DNA of 64,000 nt from Pseudomonadota bacterium (GCA_003247575.1 QJZC01000023.1:47815-111814), one strand, 5' to 3'; shown: positions 8,733 to 17,883, counted from the stretch's first letter. The notes: generated from the letters alone by a model not told the origin. Translations and numbers: made by a program.

Positions 8733-11700
8733 TCATACGGAATGCGCGCTCTCGACCGTCGCCTGCAGCGCGAGGATCCGCTGCTCGAGTCGCCGCATGC
8801 CAATCTCGCGCGCCGTAGCCAGGGCTTGACCCAACAGCTCGATCACCGTATCGAGCGACTTCGTCTCCGCGCGATGATAGAGCGCCCACGCATACGCGTA
8901 CTCCGCCGAGGCAACGAATGGCCGGGCCCGCAGGCTCCGATTCGCCTGCAGAGCCTGCTCGAACTCTACCCAAGCGGCTTCGCGGTCTCCGCGCAGCACC
9001 GAAAGCATCGCGAGTGGCCGCGCCAGAGAGCCTGCGCAGTAAGAAGCCGCGGACATCGCCGTCCTCTCGGCGAACGGCTTCAGTAAGCCATAGATCTCGT
9101 CGGCGAATCGCGATTCACCGGCGAGAAACAAAGCTTCGGAACTGCTCGTCAAGGTGGCCGCCCAGAAGGCGTCCCGAGGCAGCGCCGCGAAGCCATCGGG
9201 CGCGACACGAGTCACCTCTTCCAGAGCCTCGTCTACGCGTCCGAGATCGGCGAGCGCCATCGCCAACCCTGCGCGCGAAGCATGCGAGAAGTTCGGATTC
9301 TGTGACAGCAAGAGCTGGATGACCGGCACGACCTCTTCGACTCTACCCTGTAGGTAGCGCAGACCGAACAGCTGAATCTGCACACCCGCGAGCACATTCC
9401 CGGCCTGCAACTTCTGGCACTCCGCCGCGACCTCGAGCGCACACGCTTCGACGTTGGCGAAGTCTCCTTGCATCAGGCGGACCGTGTTCTCGAACAGTCG
9501 CAGATGCTGCGCATGCACCAGAACGCGAGTATCGGCGGTGATCCTTCGCGCGGCTTCTGGAGCCGCTGCATCGGGCAGGGCCTGCTCCAGATTGACGCGA
9601 GCACCCTGCATTGCACGCTGCAGACCGTCGAGGTCTCCGATCTCGAGCAGATCCGACAGGCTCCGTTCACTACTCCAGATCTCGGCCCCGACGCCGAACG
9701 AGTCCTGGGCCTGACGCACCTTTCCCGCCAGCTCGAGCAATTCTCGGTCGATCGAGAGGCGCTCCTCGAGCGAGTCTGGCCCCCAGATCGCGACGTGGCG
9801 ATTGATCAGAGGCTGTACCATGGCGACCGGATCGCCCAACCGCCGAGCGAGTTCGACGGCTTCGAGACTACGCTCGAGCCGCCGCGGATCGTTCTGGACG
9901 TTGAAGGCCGCCGCTAGCCGGTCGAGCAGCTGTACGCGCAGTAGACTCGGCCCCTTGGGAAGTCCTTCGAGGGCCTCCTCGAGGAGGGGAATGGAAGACT
10001 CGGGAGAGGTCCGCGCCGTGTAGCGCGCTTCTTCCAGCTGCACGGCACCCTCCGCAAACAGCTCGCGGTCGACGAGGCGACGCGCCCGCTGCACGACCTG
10101 CCGAAAGGTCTCTTCGGCGTCCTTGTGCTGGCCCGCGCCGCGCTCCGCCAGTCCAAGCCCGTGGAGCAGCCTCACGATCCGCACCTCTTCCCCCGGCGTC
10201 AGCTGCTCCGTGATCTTGATCGCAGTGGAATAGTGCTCTGCGGCCTCGGGATACGCCAGAATCCGCAGCGAGAGCTCCGCCGCTTGCTGAGCGTACCCTG
10301 CGGCACGCTTCTGATCCTCGAAGAACGGGGACTGGGAGAAGTGATACGCGAGAGCAGCGAACGGGGCCTCCGAAGAGGTACCGTAGCTCGCTTCCAGCAA
10401 GGCCCCCGCTCTTCGATGCAAGCTCACACGATCGGGCGTGGAAACTCGGTCGTACGCCGCATCTCGAAGCAGGGCGTGCCGAAACTGATACTGCCCGACC
10501 GCCGCGCGGGACTCGGTCAGAATGTGCGCGGAATGTGCCTCGTCGAGCAGCTGCAGAAGCTTCTCGTCGCTCCCATCGCACAGCTGCGCGAGCTGATCGA
10601 CCCGAAACTCGCGCCCCAGGACCGAAGCTCTCCCCAGAAGCTGCGCGCACTGCATCGAAAGCCGGTCCATCCGGCGCTCGAGTGTCGCGGCGATTCCCGT
10701 CGGGAGCCGCTGCCCCCGGACGGGTGGGCGATCGAGCTCGCCGGCCTCGTCGAGGAACCGAATCAACTCGATCGCAGCCAGCGGTACACCTTCGCTGCGC
10801 TGCGCCAGCTGCGACACCCAGGCGGCCTGGACTTTCCGACCGACCACGGCTTCCACCAGGCGCCCGACGTCGAGCGGCTCCAAGGGTTCGAGCTCGAGCA
10901 CCTTCACCTCGGCCCGCCCGACGATCTCGTCACACAGAGCCTTGGCCGGCTCGTCATCGCGTAGCTCGAAGCGACGAAACGCTGCCACGATCAGCCAACG
11001 CCCCGAGGATCCGCGCTCGACAAACGACTGCAGCAACATCAACGACGATGGATCCGCCCACTGAACGTCCTCGAGCACCAAGATGAGAGGTTCCCGCTCC
11101 GACAGCCGTCGCACGAAATCGCGCAACGCCGAGAAGAACAGGAATCGATCCTCAGCTCCATCCAGGCGACGCCCCGGAGGGCGCTCCGGATAGCGCGCGG
11201 CCAGCTCTGGGAACACCTCACTCAGGAGTCCGACGCTCGACCCGAGGTCACGGTCGAGCGCAGCACGCGGGTGCTCGAGAAAGATCGGTCGCAGCAGCTC
11301 CCGCCACATCCAATACGGCGGAACCCCGCCTCGATGCGGAACGCGCCCCACCAGAACCCTCGCGCCGCGTCTGCGCGCGAGCCGAGCAAACTCCTCGATC
11401 AAGCGGGACTTTCCGATCCCAGCCGCCCCGCACACCCAAGCCAGCTGCGGAACGTCATGCGTCGCGGCCTCGAACAGCCGATCGAGCTTCGAGAGCTCGG
11501 AGAGCCGCCCAACGAACGGATGCAAGAGGCCGCTCTGCGCGCTTGCCGCTCCCGCCTTGGGAGTTGGCTCCGACGCCGGATGCGAGCTCGCTGCAACCGC
11601 CAGCAACGGCGCGACGAAGCGATAGCCGTGCCGTTGCACCGTGCGAATCACCTGCTGCTGGCGCCCGTCGTCCCCGACCGCCTTGCGGGCCGCCCAGACG

Positions 11701-11933
11701 CTTCGCGTCAACACACCTTCGCTCAGGGTCTCGCCGGGCCAGAGCGCCTCGAACAGCTCTCGCTTGGAGACGACGCGATTCGAGTGACGGGCAAGATAGG
11801 CGAGCACGTCGTAGACCTTGGGTTCGATTGCCACCGCACGCCCCGACCGCTTGAGCTCCCTGCGCGACGCGTCGAGCTGAAAGACTCCGAATTCATAGGT
11901 CGCATCCGCGGCGGCGGGATTGGATGAACGCAC
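8733..11933 (-). CDS. Winged-helix regulator fused to AAA ATPase and TPR domains
   Basis: This 1,066-residue protein has three parts. Residues ~10-105 form an OmpR/CadC-type winged helix (VYDVLAYLARHSNRVVSKRE and VIRTVQRHGYRFV are diagnostic). An AAA_16/STAND-like ATPase follows, with Walker A CGAAGIGKSRL and Walker B LILVLEDVQWAD. The C-terminal half is alpha-helical with TPR-like repeats. The architecture is that of large one-component, signal-integrating regulators related to the MalT/AfsR group: ATP-dependent oligomerisation would be gated by whatever binds the repeats. The GTG at 11942 directly abuts the GGAGG sequence, so the GTG at 11933, with normal spacing from it, is the better start. 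It is convergent with the chemoreceptor gene. Target genes are unknown. Confidence 0.9.
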   Translation of the reverse strand: MRSSNPAAADATYEFGVFQLDASRRELKRSGRAVAIEPKVYDVLAYLARHSNRVVSKRELFEALWPGETLSEGVLTRSVWAARKAVGDDGRQQQVIRTVQRHGYRFVAPLLAVAASSHPASEPTPKAGAASAQSGLLHPFVGRLSELSKLDRLFEAATHDVPQLAWVCGAAGIGKSRLIEEFARLARRRGARVLVGRVPHRGGVPPYWMWRELLRPIFLEHPRAALDRDLGSSVGLLSEVFPELAARYPERPPGRRLDGAEDRFLFFSALRDFVRRLSEREPLILVLEDVQWADPSSLMLLQSFVERGSSGRWLIVAAFRRFELRDDEPAKALCDEIVGRAEVKVLELEPLEPLDVGRLVEAVVGRKVQAAWVSQLAQRSEGVPLAAIELIRFLDEAGELDRPPVRGQRLPTGIAATLERRMDRLSMQCAQLLGRASVLGREFRVDQLAQLCDGSDEKLLQLLDEAHSAHILTESRAAVGQYQFRHALLRDAAYDRVSTPDRVSLHRRAGALLEASYGTSSEAPFAALAYHFSQSPFFEDQKRAAGYAQQAAELSLRILAYPEAAEHYSTAIKITEQLTPGEEVRIVRLLHGLGLAERGAGQHKDAEETFRQVVQRARRLVDRELFAEGAVQLEEARYTARTSPESSIPLLEEALEGLPKGPSLLRVQLLDRLAAAFNVQNDPRRLERSLEAVELARRLGDPVAMVQPLINRHVAIWGPDSLEERLSIDRELLELAGKVRQAQDSFGVGAEIWSSERSLSDLLEIGDLDGLQRAMQGARVNLEQALPDAAAPEAARRITADTRVLVHAQHLRLFENTVRLMQGDFANVEACALEVAAECQKLQAGNVLAGVQIQLFGLRYLQGRVEEVVPVIQLLLSQNPNFSHASRAGLAMALADLGRVDEALEEVTRVAPDGFAALPRDAFWAATLTSSSEALFLAGESRFADEIYGLLKPFAERTAMSAASYCAGSLARPLAMLSVLRGDREAAWVEFEQALQANRSLRARPFVASAEYAYAWALYHRAETKSLDTVIELLGQALATAREIGMRRLEQRILALQATVESAHSV

Positions 11934-12330
11934 GAAATGCACCTCCTCGGCTAGAGACCGACGTCAGCACGAGGTAGCCGAGGCACGGCCGAACAGACGC
12001 GTCGTCCGATCCCGCCAGGCGCCCCCGGACCCCCTCCAGCTCGTGTTGACTATCACATCCAGGGACGCCAGTCACACCCGGGGGCAGCGCGATCCAGGCT
12101 CCGTCCGAATGCAGTCGAGGCTCGCTCGGGCTCGCGCCGCTGTCTCCGCCGGAACGGAGACCTTCCCTGTCCTCAGCGTCGGTCTTTCGGCAATCAGGCC
12201 GCACAATTTCGAACAATCGCACGCCCGCCCAGGCCGAAGTCCCGACGCGTCCCTGAGCACCATGTTCGGGCGGGCACGGTACGCGCAGTTGATGCTCGAA
12301 CATCACATCCCGTGATGCTAGGATGTCGAG
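11934..12330. other. Divergent intergenic region, ATPase regulator / vapBC
   Basis: About 400 bases between the two divergent start codons. I recognise no gene here. It must hold both promoters; the vapB-proximal palindrome is listed separately. Confidence 0.5.
12301..12317. promoter_or_regulatory. Palindromic operator candidate of the vapBC pair
   Basis: CATCAC and GTGATG form a perfect inverted repeat separated by five bases, ending 13 bases before the vapB GTG. Toxin-antitoxin operons of this type are usually repressed by the antitoxin or its complex binding palindromes at this position, so this is a plausible autoregulatory operator. The role is inference. Confidence 0.5.
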
Positions 12331-12588
12331 GTGCGAACTACCCTCAGAATCGACGACGAGTTGCTGGACGAGCTCAAGGAGCGCGCCCGCGCCGAGGGAA
12401 TCTCACTCGCGGAGTTAGCAAACCAGGTTCTCCGCGCGGGCCTTCGAGCGAAGCGACCCAGTCGCAAGCGCGTTCGGATTCCAGTGGTCGATATGGGGCC
12501 ACCGAAGCTGGATCTCGATCGGGCCCTACAAATCGCGGACGACCTCGAGAATGAAGAGATCCTTCGCAAACTCGCCCTGCGCAAGTGA
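12331..12588 (+). CDS. vapB: Ribbon-helix-helix antitoxin, VapB-type
   Basis: An 85-residue protein beginning at GTG. The first 40 residues (RTTLRIDDELLDELKERA, then GISLAELANQVLRAGL) are a classical ribbon-helix-helix DNA-binding and dimerisation module. The rest is the flexible, charged toxin-wrapping tail of VapB antitoxins. Its stop overlaps the start of the PIN-domain toxin gene by four bases (GTGA), the normal arrangement for translational coupling. It should bind its own promoter, and the palindrome at 12301-12317 is a candidate site. Because the neighbouring toxin is frameshifted, the antitoxin may be an orphan in practice. Confidence 0.9.
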   Translation: MRTTLRIDDELLDELKERARAEGISLAELANQVLRAGLRAKRPSRKRVRIPVVDMGPPKLDLDRALQIADDLENEEILRKLALRK

Positions 12589-13003
12589 GAATTCTTGACG
12601 CCAACATTCTACTTCACGCCTACAACGTGTCCGCGCCTTTGCATACGCAGACGCGCCGTTGGCTCGAGGACGCACTTTCGGATGATGAGGCTATTGGGCT
12701 TCCTTGGGTCGTCATCCTCGCCTTCCTGAGGATATCGACCAACCCTAGGGCGCTTCCTCGACCTCTCTCCGTCGAGGACACATGCAGGATAGTAGACAAA
12801 CTCGTGAACTATCCCCCGGTCAGAATGGTTACCCCAGGGCCCGAACACTGGCTTCACATGCGCCGACTGATCTCGAAGCTGGGGCTCTGACGACAGATAT
12901 CCACCTCGCAGCACTCGCGATCGCGCATGGCGCAACACTGATCAGCTATGACAACGACTTCGCACGCTTCGAGCACCTGCACTGGGAACGTCCCGAGTCA
13001 TGA
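12585..13003 (+). pseudogene. vapC: VapC-type PIN-domain toxin, frameshifted
   Basis: The frame starting with GTG at 12585 gives an N-terminal PIN domain (RILDANILLHAYN, with the first active-site Asp at residue 5) and runs to a TGA at 12888-12890 after RLISKLGL. From about 12870 another frame continues with the C-terminal half: TTDIHLAALAIAHGATLISY, then DNDFARFEHLHW, which carries the remaining acidic metal-binding residues. It ends at the TGA at 13001-13003. A one-base insertion or deletion around 12860-12890 therefore separates the halves. VapC toxins are Mg-dependent ribonucleases that need all acidic residues, so the product is probably inactive, unless the shift is a sequencing error. 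Total span matches a normal ~138-residue VapC. Confidence 0.85.
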
Positions 13004-13004
13004 G

Positions 13005-13025
13005 CGGGCCCCCGCGAGCGGCCCG
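13005..13025. terminator. Hairpin between convergent vapC and LysR genes
   Basis: CGGGCC at 13005-13010 and GGCCCG at 13020-13025 can pair around a nine-base loop, directly after the vapC stop. In this position it could serve both strands. The stem is short. Confidence 0.4.
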
Positions 13026-13047
13026 GCATGAATTCGCGCCGGATCCA

Positions 13048-13938
13048 TCATCGCCACGTAGTGGTAAGCTGCTCTGCTAGAGCGCAAGAAGCCGGACTCA
13101 GGTAGCCGTGACGCCGATGCACCAGACAGACGGGAATCCGCGTCGCGATGCTCGGTGCGCGCAGGACTTTGAGTGTCCCGTCCGCGATCTCGTCCGCCAC
13201 CCCACTTCGGGGCAGGAGGGCAATGCCAAAGCCGGCTTCGACGAGCCTCTTCTGCGCGGAGAGGCTGTCGACCTCCATCACCTCGGTCTCGCGCAGACCA
13301 GCCTTCGCCAACTGTCTTCGCAGTAGACGGCCAAAGTCCTCCTTGGATGCCCGAGGTGGGAATCCGATCCAACGTTCACAGCCCCAGCGGCTGCCCTTGC
13401 GCACCGCTCGTGGAGCCACGTGATCGGCTGCAGCCACCACGACCATGGGCTCTCGACCAATGCACCGACAGGCGAGCTCCGGATGCTCGTCGACCTCGTA
13501 GCGCAGCCCCAGGGTGACCTCGCCTCGCCGCACGAGATGGCTCACGCCTTCGCTGGTCGTGGTCCGTACATGCAGACGGGGCCGACCCGGGCGCTCCGAG
13601 AAGGCACGTAGCGCGTCGGCCAAACCGCGGTTGACCACGGTGCCGACCACGGCCAACGATGCGCTGCCAGCACCTGGCTCGAGCTGCTCGAGTACGGCCT
13701 CACGACCATCGCGAATGGCTGCCAGCATGGCTTCCGCGTGCGGCAGGAACGCGTGGCCCAGATCGGTGAGCCGCACGGCACCGGGAAGGCGCTCGAACAG
13801 CGGAGCCCCGAGCTCATGCTCGAGCAGGCCCAATCTCCGGCTGATCGCAGGCTGAGAGCGGTGGAGCCGCGATGCGGCCCGCGTGAAGCCGCCCGCCTGG
13901 GCGACTGCGAGAAAGGCCTCGATCTGCTCGATGTCCAT
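13048..13938 (-). CDS. LysR-family transcriptional regulator
   Basis: Starting at the ATG at 13938 gives a 296-residue protein of typical LysR length. The N-terminal winged helix-turn-helix (MDIEQIEAFLAVAQAGGFTR, then SQPAISRRLGLLEHELGAPL) is unmistakable. The remainder is the two-lobed LysR effector-binding domain. The open frame extends upstream to 14031, but that extension would add an atypical leader and is not preferred. It is divergent from the EthD-domain gene that starts at 14122, the usual arrangement for a LysR protein controlling its neighbour. The inducer is unknown. Confidence 0.92.
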   Translation of the reverse strand: MDIEQIEAFLAVAQAGGFTRAASRLHRSQPAISRRLGLLEHELGAPLFERLPGAVRLTDLGHAFLPHAEAMLAAIRDGREAVLEQLEPGAGSASLAVVGTVVNRGLADALRAFSERPGRPRLHVRTTTSEGVSHLVRRGEVTLGLRYEVDEHPELACRCIGREPMVVVAAADHVAPRAVRKGSRWGCERWIGFPPRASKEDFGRLLRRQLAKAGLRETEVMEVDSLSAQKRLVEAGFGIALLPRSGVADEIADGTLKVLRAPSIATRIPVCLVHRRHGYLSPASCALAEQLTTTWR

Positions 13939-14121
13939 GCCATGCATATATCGAATGGCTTCGATCGCGACAATGCATTCGACTTTGGTACCCGGTGACC
14001 CTAGATTGCGCGAAGGCAGTGAGAACTCCAACTCTCTTCTTCACAGTTTCGTGTAGTGCGCCCAGGCACCCGAGTAATGCCGCCTTGGGCCGAACCCGCT
14101 GCACGAGCCCGGAGGTAGGCC

Positions 14122-14442
14122 ATGCCGGCGAAGCTGGTCGTCTTGTATCCGCATCCTCGCGAACCCGAGGCATTCGAACGCCAATACGTCGAGGAGCATC
14201 TCCCGCTCATGCGCGAGATCGTTGGACCTGACACACCGCTCCCGACCTACAAGACCGTGAGCGGGCCGAAACGATCAGCGGCGTACTACCGAGTGGCGGA
14301 GATCCACTTTCCGAGCATGGAGGCGCTGACCCGTTTCATCCAGCGTTCGGAACGTCTCGAGGAAGGTCGGAGGTCATCGAACGCGCTGTCCACAGGCGGC
14401 ACACCGATCGTACTGATGTGCGAGCGACAGCCCGAGATCTGA
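14122..14442 (+). CDS. EthD-domain protein
   Basis: A 106-residue dimeric alpha/beta-barrel (EthD) protein. The start MPAKLVVLYPHP, then FERQYVEEHLPLM and the late RFIQRSE segment fit the family, in which the conserved His of the HLPL motif lies in the cleft. EthD-like proteins accompany oxidative degradation or aromatic polyketide pathways, and some act as small isomerase-like enzymes. A GGAGG-type ribosome site precedes the ATG. It is divergent from the LysR regulator. No degradative genes are adjacent, so the substrate is unknown. Confidence 0.88.
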   Translation: MPAKLVVLYPHPREPEAFERQYVEEHLPLMREIVGPDTPLPTYKTVSGPKRSAAYYRVAEIHFPSMEALTRFIQRSERLEEGRRSSNALSTGGTPIVLMCERQPEI

Positions 14443-14547
14443 CGGCTGCTAGGAGTCGCCCCAGATCCTTGGTTCGTAGATCGGAGCTCGGAGATCACTT
14501 CTGCAATGGAAATGGCCGCGCGTCGCCAGCGGGGGCAGTCGAAGAAC

Positions 14548-14579
14548 CGGGGCGGTCCCCAGACTTGGGAGCCGCCCCG
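14548..14579. terminator. Bidirectional hairpin terminator
   Basis: CGGGGCGG at 14548-14555 pairs with CCGCCCCG at 14572-14579, and the loop can form a further short TCCC/GGGA stem. It lies between the convergent EthD gene and DUF1842 gene and can serve both. Confidence 0.6.
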
Positions 14580-14628
14580 ATCGATCAAATGCGGAAATCT
14601 TTCGTCGATCTCGCAATCCGGCCTACCG

Positions 14629-15030
14629 CTACTGCTCCGGATGCACGGGAACGTCTTCTACCTTCTCGGCGCCGAGGCTCCACCCGCCTCTTCCTTCCCA
14701 CTTGTCATTGATCGCGAAGTGAGCCGTGAAGGGGACTGCATAGGATCCGATCGCCGGCGGTGGAAGCGTGACGATTCCCGTTCCCTTGAGAGCCACGACC
14801 TTGGTGTAGTCTCCGAATCCCGTCGCCTGGACCTTTCCGGTGATGTCACCGATCTTGATCTCGTTCTCCGGCGCTTCGACGGCCTGCACCTGCGTCGCAT
14901 GTCCCGTGACGTCGCCCGTCACCGCGTTGACCAAGAGAGTGAAGTTCAGGATCGGCGCCCCTGGGACACCCTCGTTGCCAGCGGATCCATTGACCATGTA
15001 AAGGCCCATCTTCCCAATATTCTCTTGCAT
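14629..15030 (-). CDS. DUF1842-domain protein
   Basis: A 133-residue protein when started at the ATG at 15030, preceded by GGAAAGG and GAGGA sequences. The first half (GLYMVNGSAGNEG, then NFTLLVNAVTGDVTGHA) matches the DUF1842 family, small beta-rich proteins of unknown function found mostly in proteobacteria. It has no signal peptide or membrane segment. The reading frame extends to 15132, but that extension is unlikely to be coding. It is isolated, convergent with the EthD gene. Confidence 0.8.
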   Translation of the reverse strand: MQENIGKMGLYMVNGSAGNEGVPGAPILNFTLLVNAVTGDVTGHATQVQAVEAPENEIKIGDITGKVQATGFGDYTKVVALKGTGIVTLPPPAIGSYAVPFTAHFAINDKWEGRGGWSLGAEKVEDVPVHPEQ

Positions 15031-15344
15031 CGTCCTCATCCTTTCCAAAAGGCGACGGCAGCATTCCAGGTGAACCGCCTCACCGTGGAATCCGCAGGGC
15101 AAGGTCGTTTCGCCCCGAATACGACCCCTCACACTTCGCGTCCCCGCATGCTGCCGACCATCGCTTCTATCGGCAGTGAGCCGCTGAGAATGACCCCGGT
15201 CCTCATGCTGCGATTACAGCTTCCCACTGCGCGCGCCTACCGATCACAATGGAAGCAGAGTTCAATCGAAGGCAGCGATAGGTGGATAGCCACACTGAGC
15301 TAGTGCCTAGACGGAGATGCCCCAGTGCAGAAAGCAACGTCTTC
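15031..15344. other. Intergenic region upstream of the DUF1842 gene
   Basis: About 310 bases with no recognisable gene. It separates the DUF1842 gene from the decayed reductase on the other strand. Degraded upstream parts of that reductase would be expected here, but I cannot read the Rossmann-fold GxGxxG segment in any frame. Confidence 0.4.
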
Positions 15345-15943
15345 GATCAAGCGCGGAGGGTCCGCGAGCCGGGATTCCAGCAGCCGGCGGTCGCGATGCT
15401 GGTGGCATTCGGAGCGTGGCCCGTCGGCTCCGCGTTCCACTGGTTCAGATTCCCCGTCGCCACGTCGGTGATGTCGGCCCAAGGAGACGCGACCGTTCTC
15501 GCCCGGGCAGAACGGCTTGCGCTGGAGCTTCGCGCGTCCGCAGTCCCGACTACGGCACTGCTCGCCATGCCGCAACCGCTGGGAGGCCTGATCGCTCGGG
15601 AGCTGGCGCTCGTCATGGGCTGGGAGCTCGCAGGCTGGGACATCGATACACTCGCCGACGGCTCCGAGTTGTACAGCCTGACCGAGGAGGCGATGGCCGA
15701 GGCCGATGCATCCAGACCTCCGACACGGGCGACGGGCTTTCCGCGCAGACGACTCCAGCGGCGGTGATGCCCCTCTCGCAGCGCGCAGCGCTTACGAGCG
15801 TGAACATGCGCACCATCTGGCGTTTTCACGGACCCAAGATCGCAAGACAGACACGGTATCTGGCGGACGCGCTGCTCAGCGCTGCCACGCGGCAAGGACT
15901 ACCGGCGGACCGCCTGCGGGTGCTGCGCGAACGACTTCCCTGA
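15345..15943 (+). pseudogene. Decayed ketopantoate-reductase-like gene
   Basis: Two frames must be joined. The first carries an AFHWFRFPVATSVMS segment, a helical stretch, ALVMGWELAGWDIDTL, and ends at 15767. The second, ending at 15943, carries RTIWRFHGPKIARQTRYLAD and ATRQGLPADRLRVLRERLP. From memory of the family, this order resembles the C-terminal half of 2-dehydropantoate 2-reductase-like proteins, where a conserved HFTKVG-type segment is followed by a helix and the LPV..L..L ending. The N-terminal NADPH-binding domain is absent and the frame is broken, so this appears to be a relic. The family assignment is tentative; that two coding-like frames are separated by a shift is better supported. 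Confidence 0.5.
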
Positions 15944-16050
15944 CGCACCCATCACTTCGACGCGTGTCTTTGGCGTAGAATGTCTCGGTCGCTGAGACAC
16001 TCGATGCCGACGCGTTTCGCCGCGCCTGCCAACTCAGGGAGGCACATCAC

Positions 16051-17814
16051 ATGCTGGAGACGGGCCGCTACGCCTTCTACGCACTTCCCTTCTTTGCGAT
16101 CTGTGCCTGCGCAGCAAGCCTCGCTGGAACGCGCTCTCGAAGGGCGCACTGGGCTCGAAGCGGGGAGCGCGCCGTCTATGCAGCCTTCGTGCTCGCTTCG
16201 CTCGCCGTGGTCGGGATCGAGAACGCAATGCTGAACGACCGATTCGACGTCGGCCTCGTGGCACAGGCATCGAGCCGCGAGCAAGCGACGTTCTTCAAAC
16301 TCGCGTTCTGGGTCCAGCGGAGCGGAGCGCTGCTCCTATGGGTGTGGATCCTGGCGCTCGCGGCCGCCCTTCGGACCTGGCTGAATCGGAAGCAAAGGTC
16401 GGAGCTCGAGCCATGGGTGATCGTGTTCCTCTCCGCCAACCTGACCTTCTACACCCTGCTGACCTGGATATTCGCCGATCCGTTCAGCCCCCTGTCCGCA
16501 GAACTGTCGAACGGACATGGAATGCCTGCTCCGCTGCAGTACCCGATGGTATTCCTGCATCCGCCGATCCTGTACCTTGGATTCGCCAGCTTCTCGGTTC
16601 CGTTTGCGCTCGCACTGGCGGCCCTGACGAGTGGGCGGATCGAGGGGACCTGGCTCGAGAGTGCACGGCGCTGGAGTGTCGTCGCTTGGCTGATGCTCGG
16701 CCTCGGCATTCTCTCGGGAAGTTACTGGGCGTACGAGAAGGTAGGCTGGGGCGGGTACTGGTCATGGGATCCCACACAGTGCGCTGCTCTGGTTCCTTGG
16801 CTCTCGAGCACAGCGTTACTGCACTCCGTCGCACTTCAGGAGCGGCGCGGTATCCTGAAGCTTTGGAACATCGTGCTCCTCGGGCTCACCTATGTGCTCT
16901 GCGTCTTCACCAGCTTCCTGGTTCACTCCGGCGTCCTGCAGTCCATACACAGCTACTCGGGTAGCACCGATGGACTGAGTGCCACGCTCGGGGCCTACTT
17001 GGTAGTGCTGATCCTTGCATTCGCCTCACTCACGGTCTTGCGGGCTCCCCAGATCGAGAGACAAGGTCACCTGGAGTCTCTCGTCTCACTCGATGCAGGC
17101 GTGCTGGTGAGCCAATACCTGCTCTTCTCGGGCATCTCGCTCCTGTTGCTGGGGATGCTCTGGCCGGTCCTCTCGGAGATCGGCGCCGATACGCGCGTGC
17201 AGGTCGGCCCCCTCTTCTTCGAGCGGTATGGACGCTGGCTAGGAGTCCTCGCATTGGTGCTCATCCTGGGTACGTCGCTGATCGAAACCAAGACTCCTCG
17301 ACGCGCGGCCGCTCACGTGGCTCATCTGGCTCTCTTCGTGATGGCGCTGGGCTTCTTCGGAGCCACGCTGGATACCAGCGGAGACGCGCTTCTGGCCCCG
17401 GGCGAGAGTTGGACGTTCGGTCGCTACACCGTCGAGTACCGCAGCGTGCACCCGGTACAGGAAGGAGGCTTCGTCGGCGGACGCGCCAGGCTGGGACTCC
17501 GGATCGATGGTCGTCCAGCAGCCATTCTGAGCCCCGAGAAGCGCTCCTACTTGCAGCAGGGGCTCACCTGGACGCGGCCCGCGATCTACAGCACGTGGCG
17601 GGAGGACTTTCACGTCATCCTCGTCGGAATCGAGCCGGATCAATCGGTCGCGGTCGAGGCCGTGATCAAGCCCTTCGTCCAGTGGGTCTGGGTCGGGGGC
17701 TGGTTGCTCCTCGTGGGCGGAACCCTGCTGCTCGCACCCAGCCGGACCGCGGGATCGAGCACCCGGTCACGCTTGGTGAGCGCTCGAACGCATCTAGGCG
17801 CTCAGTTGGAGTGA
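16051..17814 (+). CDS. ccmF: CcmF/NrfE-type cytochrome c haem lyase
   Basis: A 587-residue polytopic membrane protein of the haem-handling family. It has about fourteen hydrophobic segments. The periplasmic tryptophan-rich motif is at residues 233-243 (WGGYWSWDPTQ), flanked by the conserved HPPILYLG and FLVHSGVL segments that carry haem-ligating His residues. CcmF attaches haem from CcmE to apocytochrome c in the periplasm. The C-terminal soluble region (FGRYTVEYRSVHPVQEG) also fits. The canonical motif continues WDPVEN, whereas here it reads WDPTQC, an unusual variation in a very conserved segment. No other ccm genes are adjacent; the gene stands alone with a terminator after it. It could be a divergent paralogue rather than the main haem lyase. 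Confidence 0.88.
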   Translation: MLETGRYAFYALPFFAICACAASLAGTRSRRAHWARSGERAVYAAFVLASLAVVGIENAMLNDRFDVGLVAQASSREQATFFKLAFWVQRSGALLLWVWILALAAALRTWLNRKQRSELEPWVIVFLSANLTFYTLLTWIFADPFSPLSAELSNGHGMPAPLQYPMVFLHPPILYLGFASFSVPFALALAALTSGRIEGTWLESARRWSVVAWLMLGLGILSGSYWAYEKVGWGGYWSWDPTQCAALVPWLSSTALLHSVALQERRGILKLWNIVLLGLTYVLCVFTSFLVHSGVLQSIHSYSGSTDGLSATLGAYLVVLILAFASLTVLRAPQIERQGHLESLVSLDAGVLVSQYLLFSGISLLLLGMLWPVLSEIGADTRVQVGPLFFERYGRWLGVLALVLILGTSLIETKTPRRAAAHVAHLALFVMALGFFGATLDTSGDALLAPGESWTFGRYTVEYRSVHPVQEGGFVGGRARLGLRIDGRPAAILSPEKRSYLQQGLTWTRPAIYSTWREDFHVILVGIEPDQSVAVEAVIKPFVQWVWVGGWLLLVGGTLLLAPSRTAGSSTRSRLVSARTHLGAQLE

Positions 17815-17849
17815 GCGCGTGCCTGCAGAACAGCCCCCGCCTGCAGAAA

Positions 17850-17883
17850 GCCCCCGGAAGGAATCGAGATCGCTTCCGGGGGC
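17850..17883. terminator. Bidirectional hairpin terminator
   Basis: GCCCCCGGAAG at 17850-17860 and CTTCCGGGGGC at 17873-17883 form an 11-base-pair perfect stem with a 12-base loop. It lies between the convergent ccmF gene and the secreted-protein gene, suited to terminate both. Confidence 0.75.

Noticed and set aside
10125..10964. 279-residue plus-strand frame
   Set aside because: Antisense to the winged-helix/ATPase gene, no domain or ribosome site.
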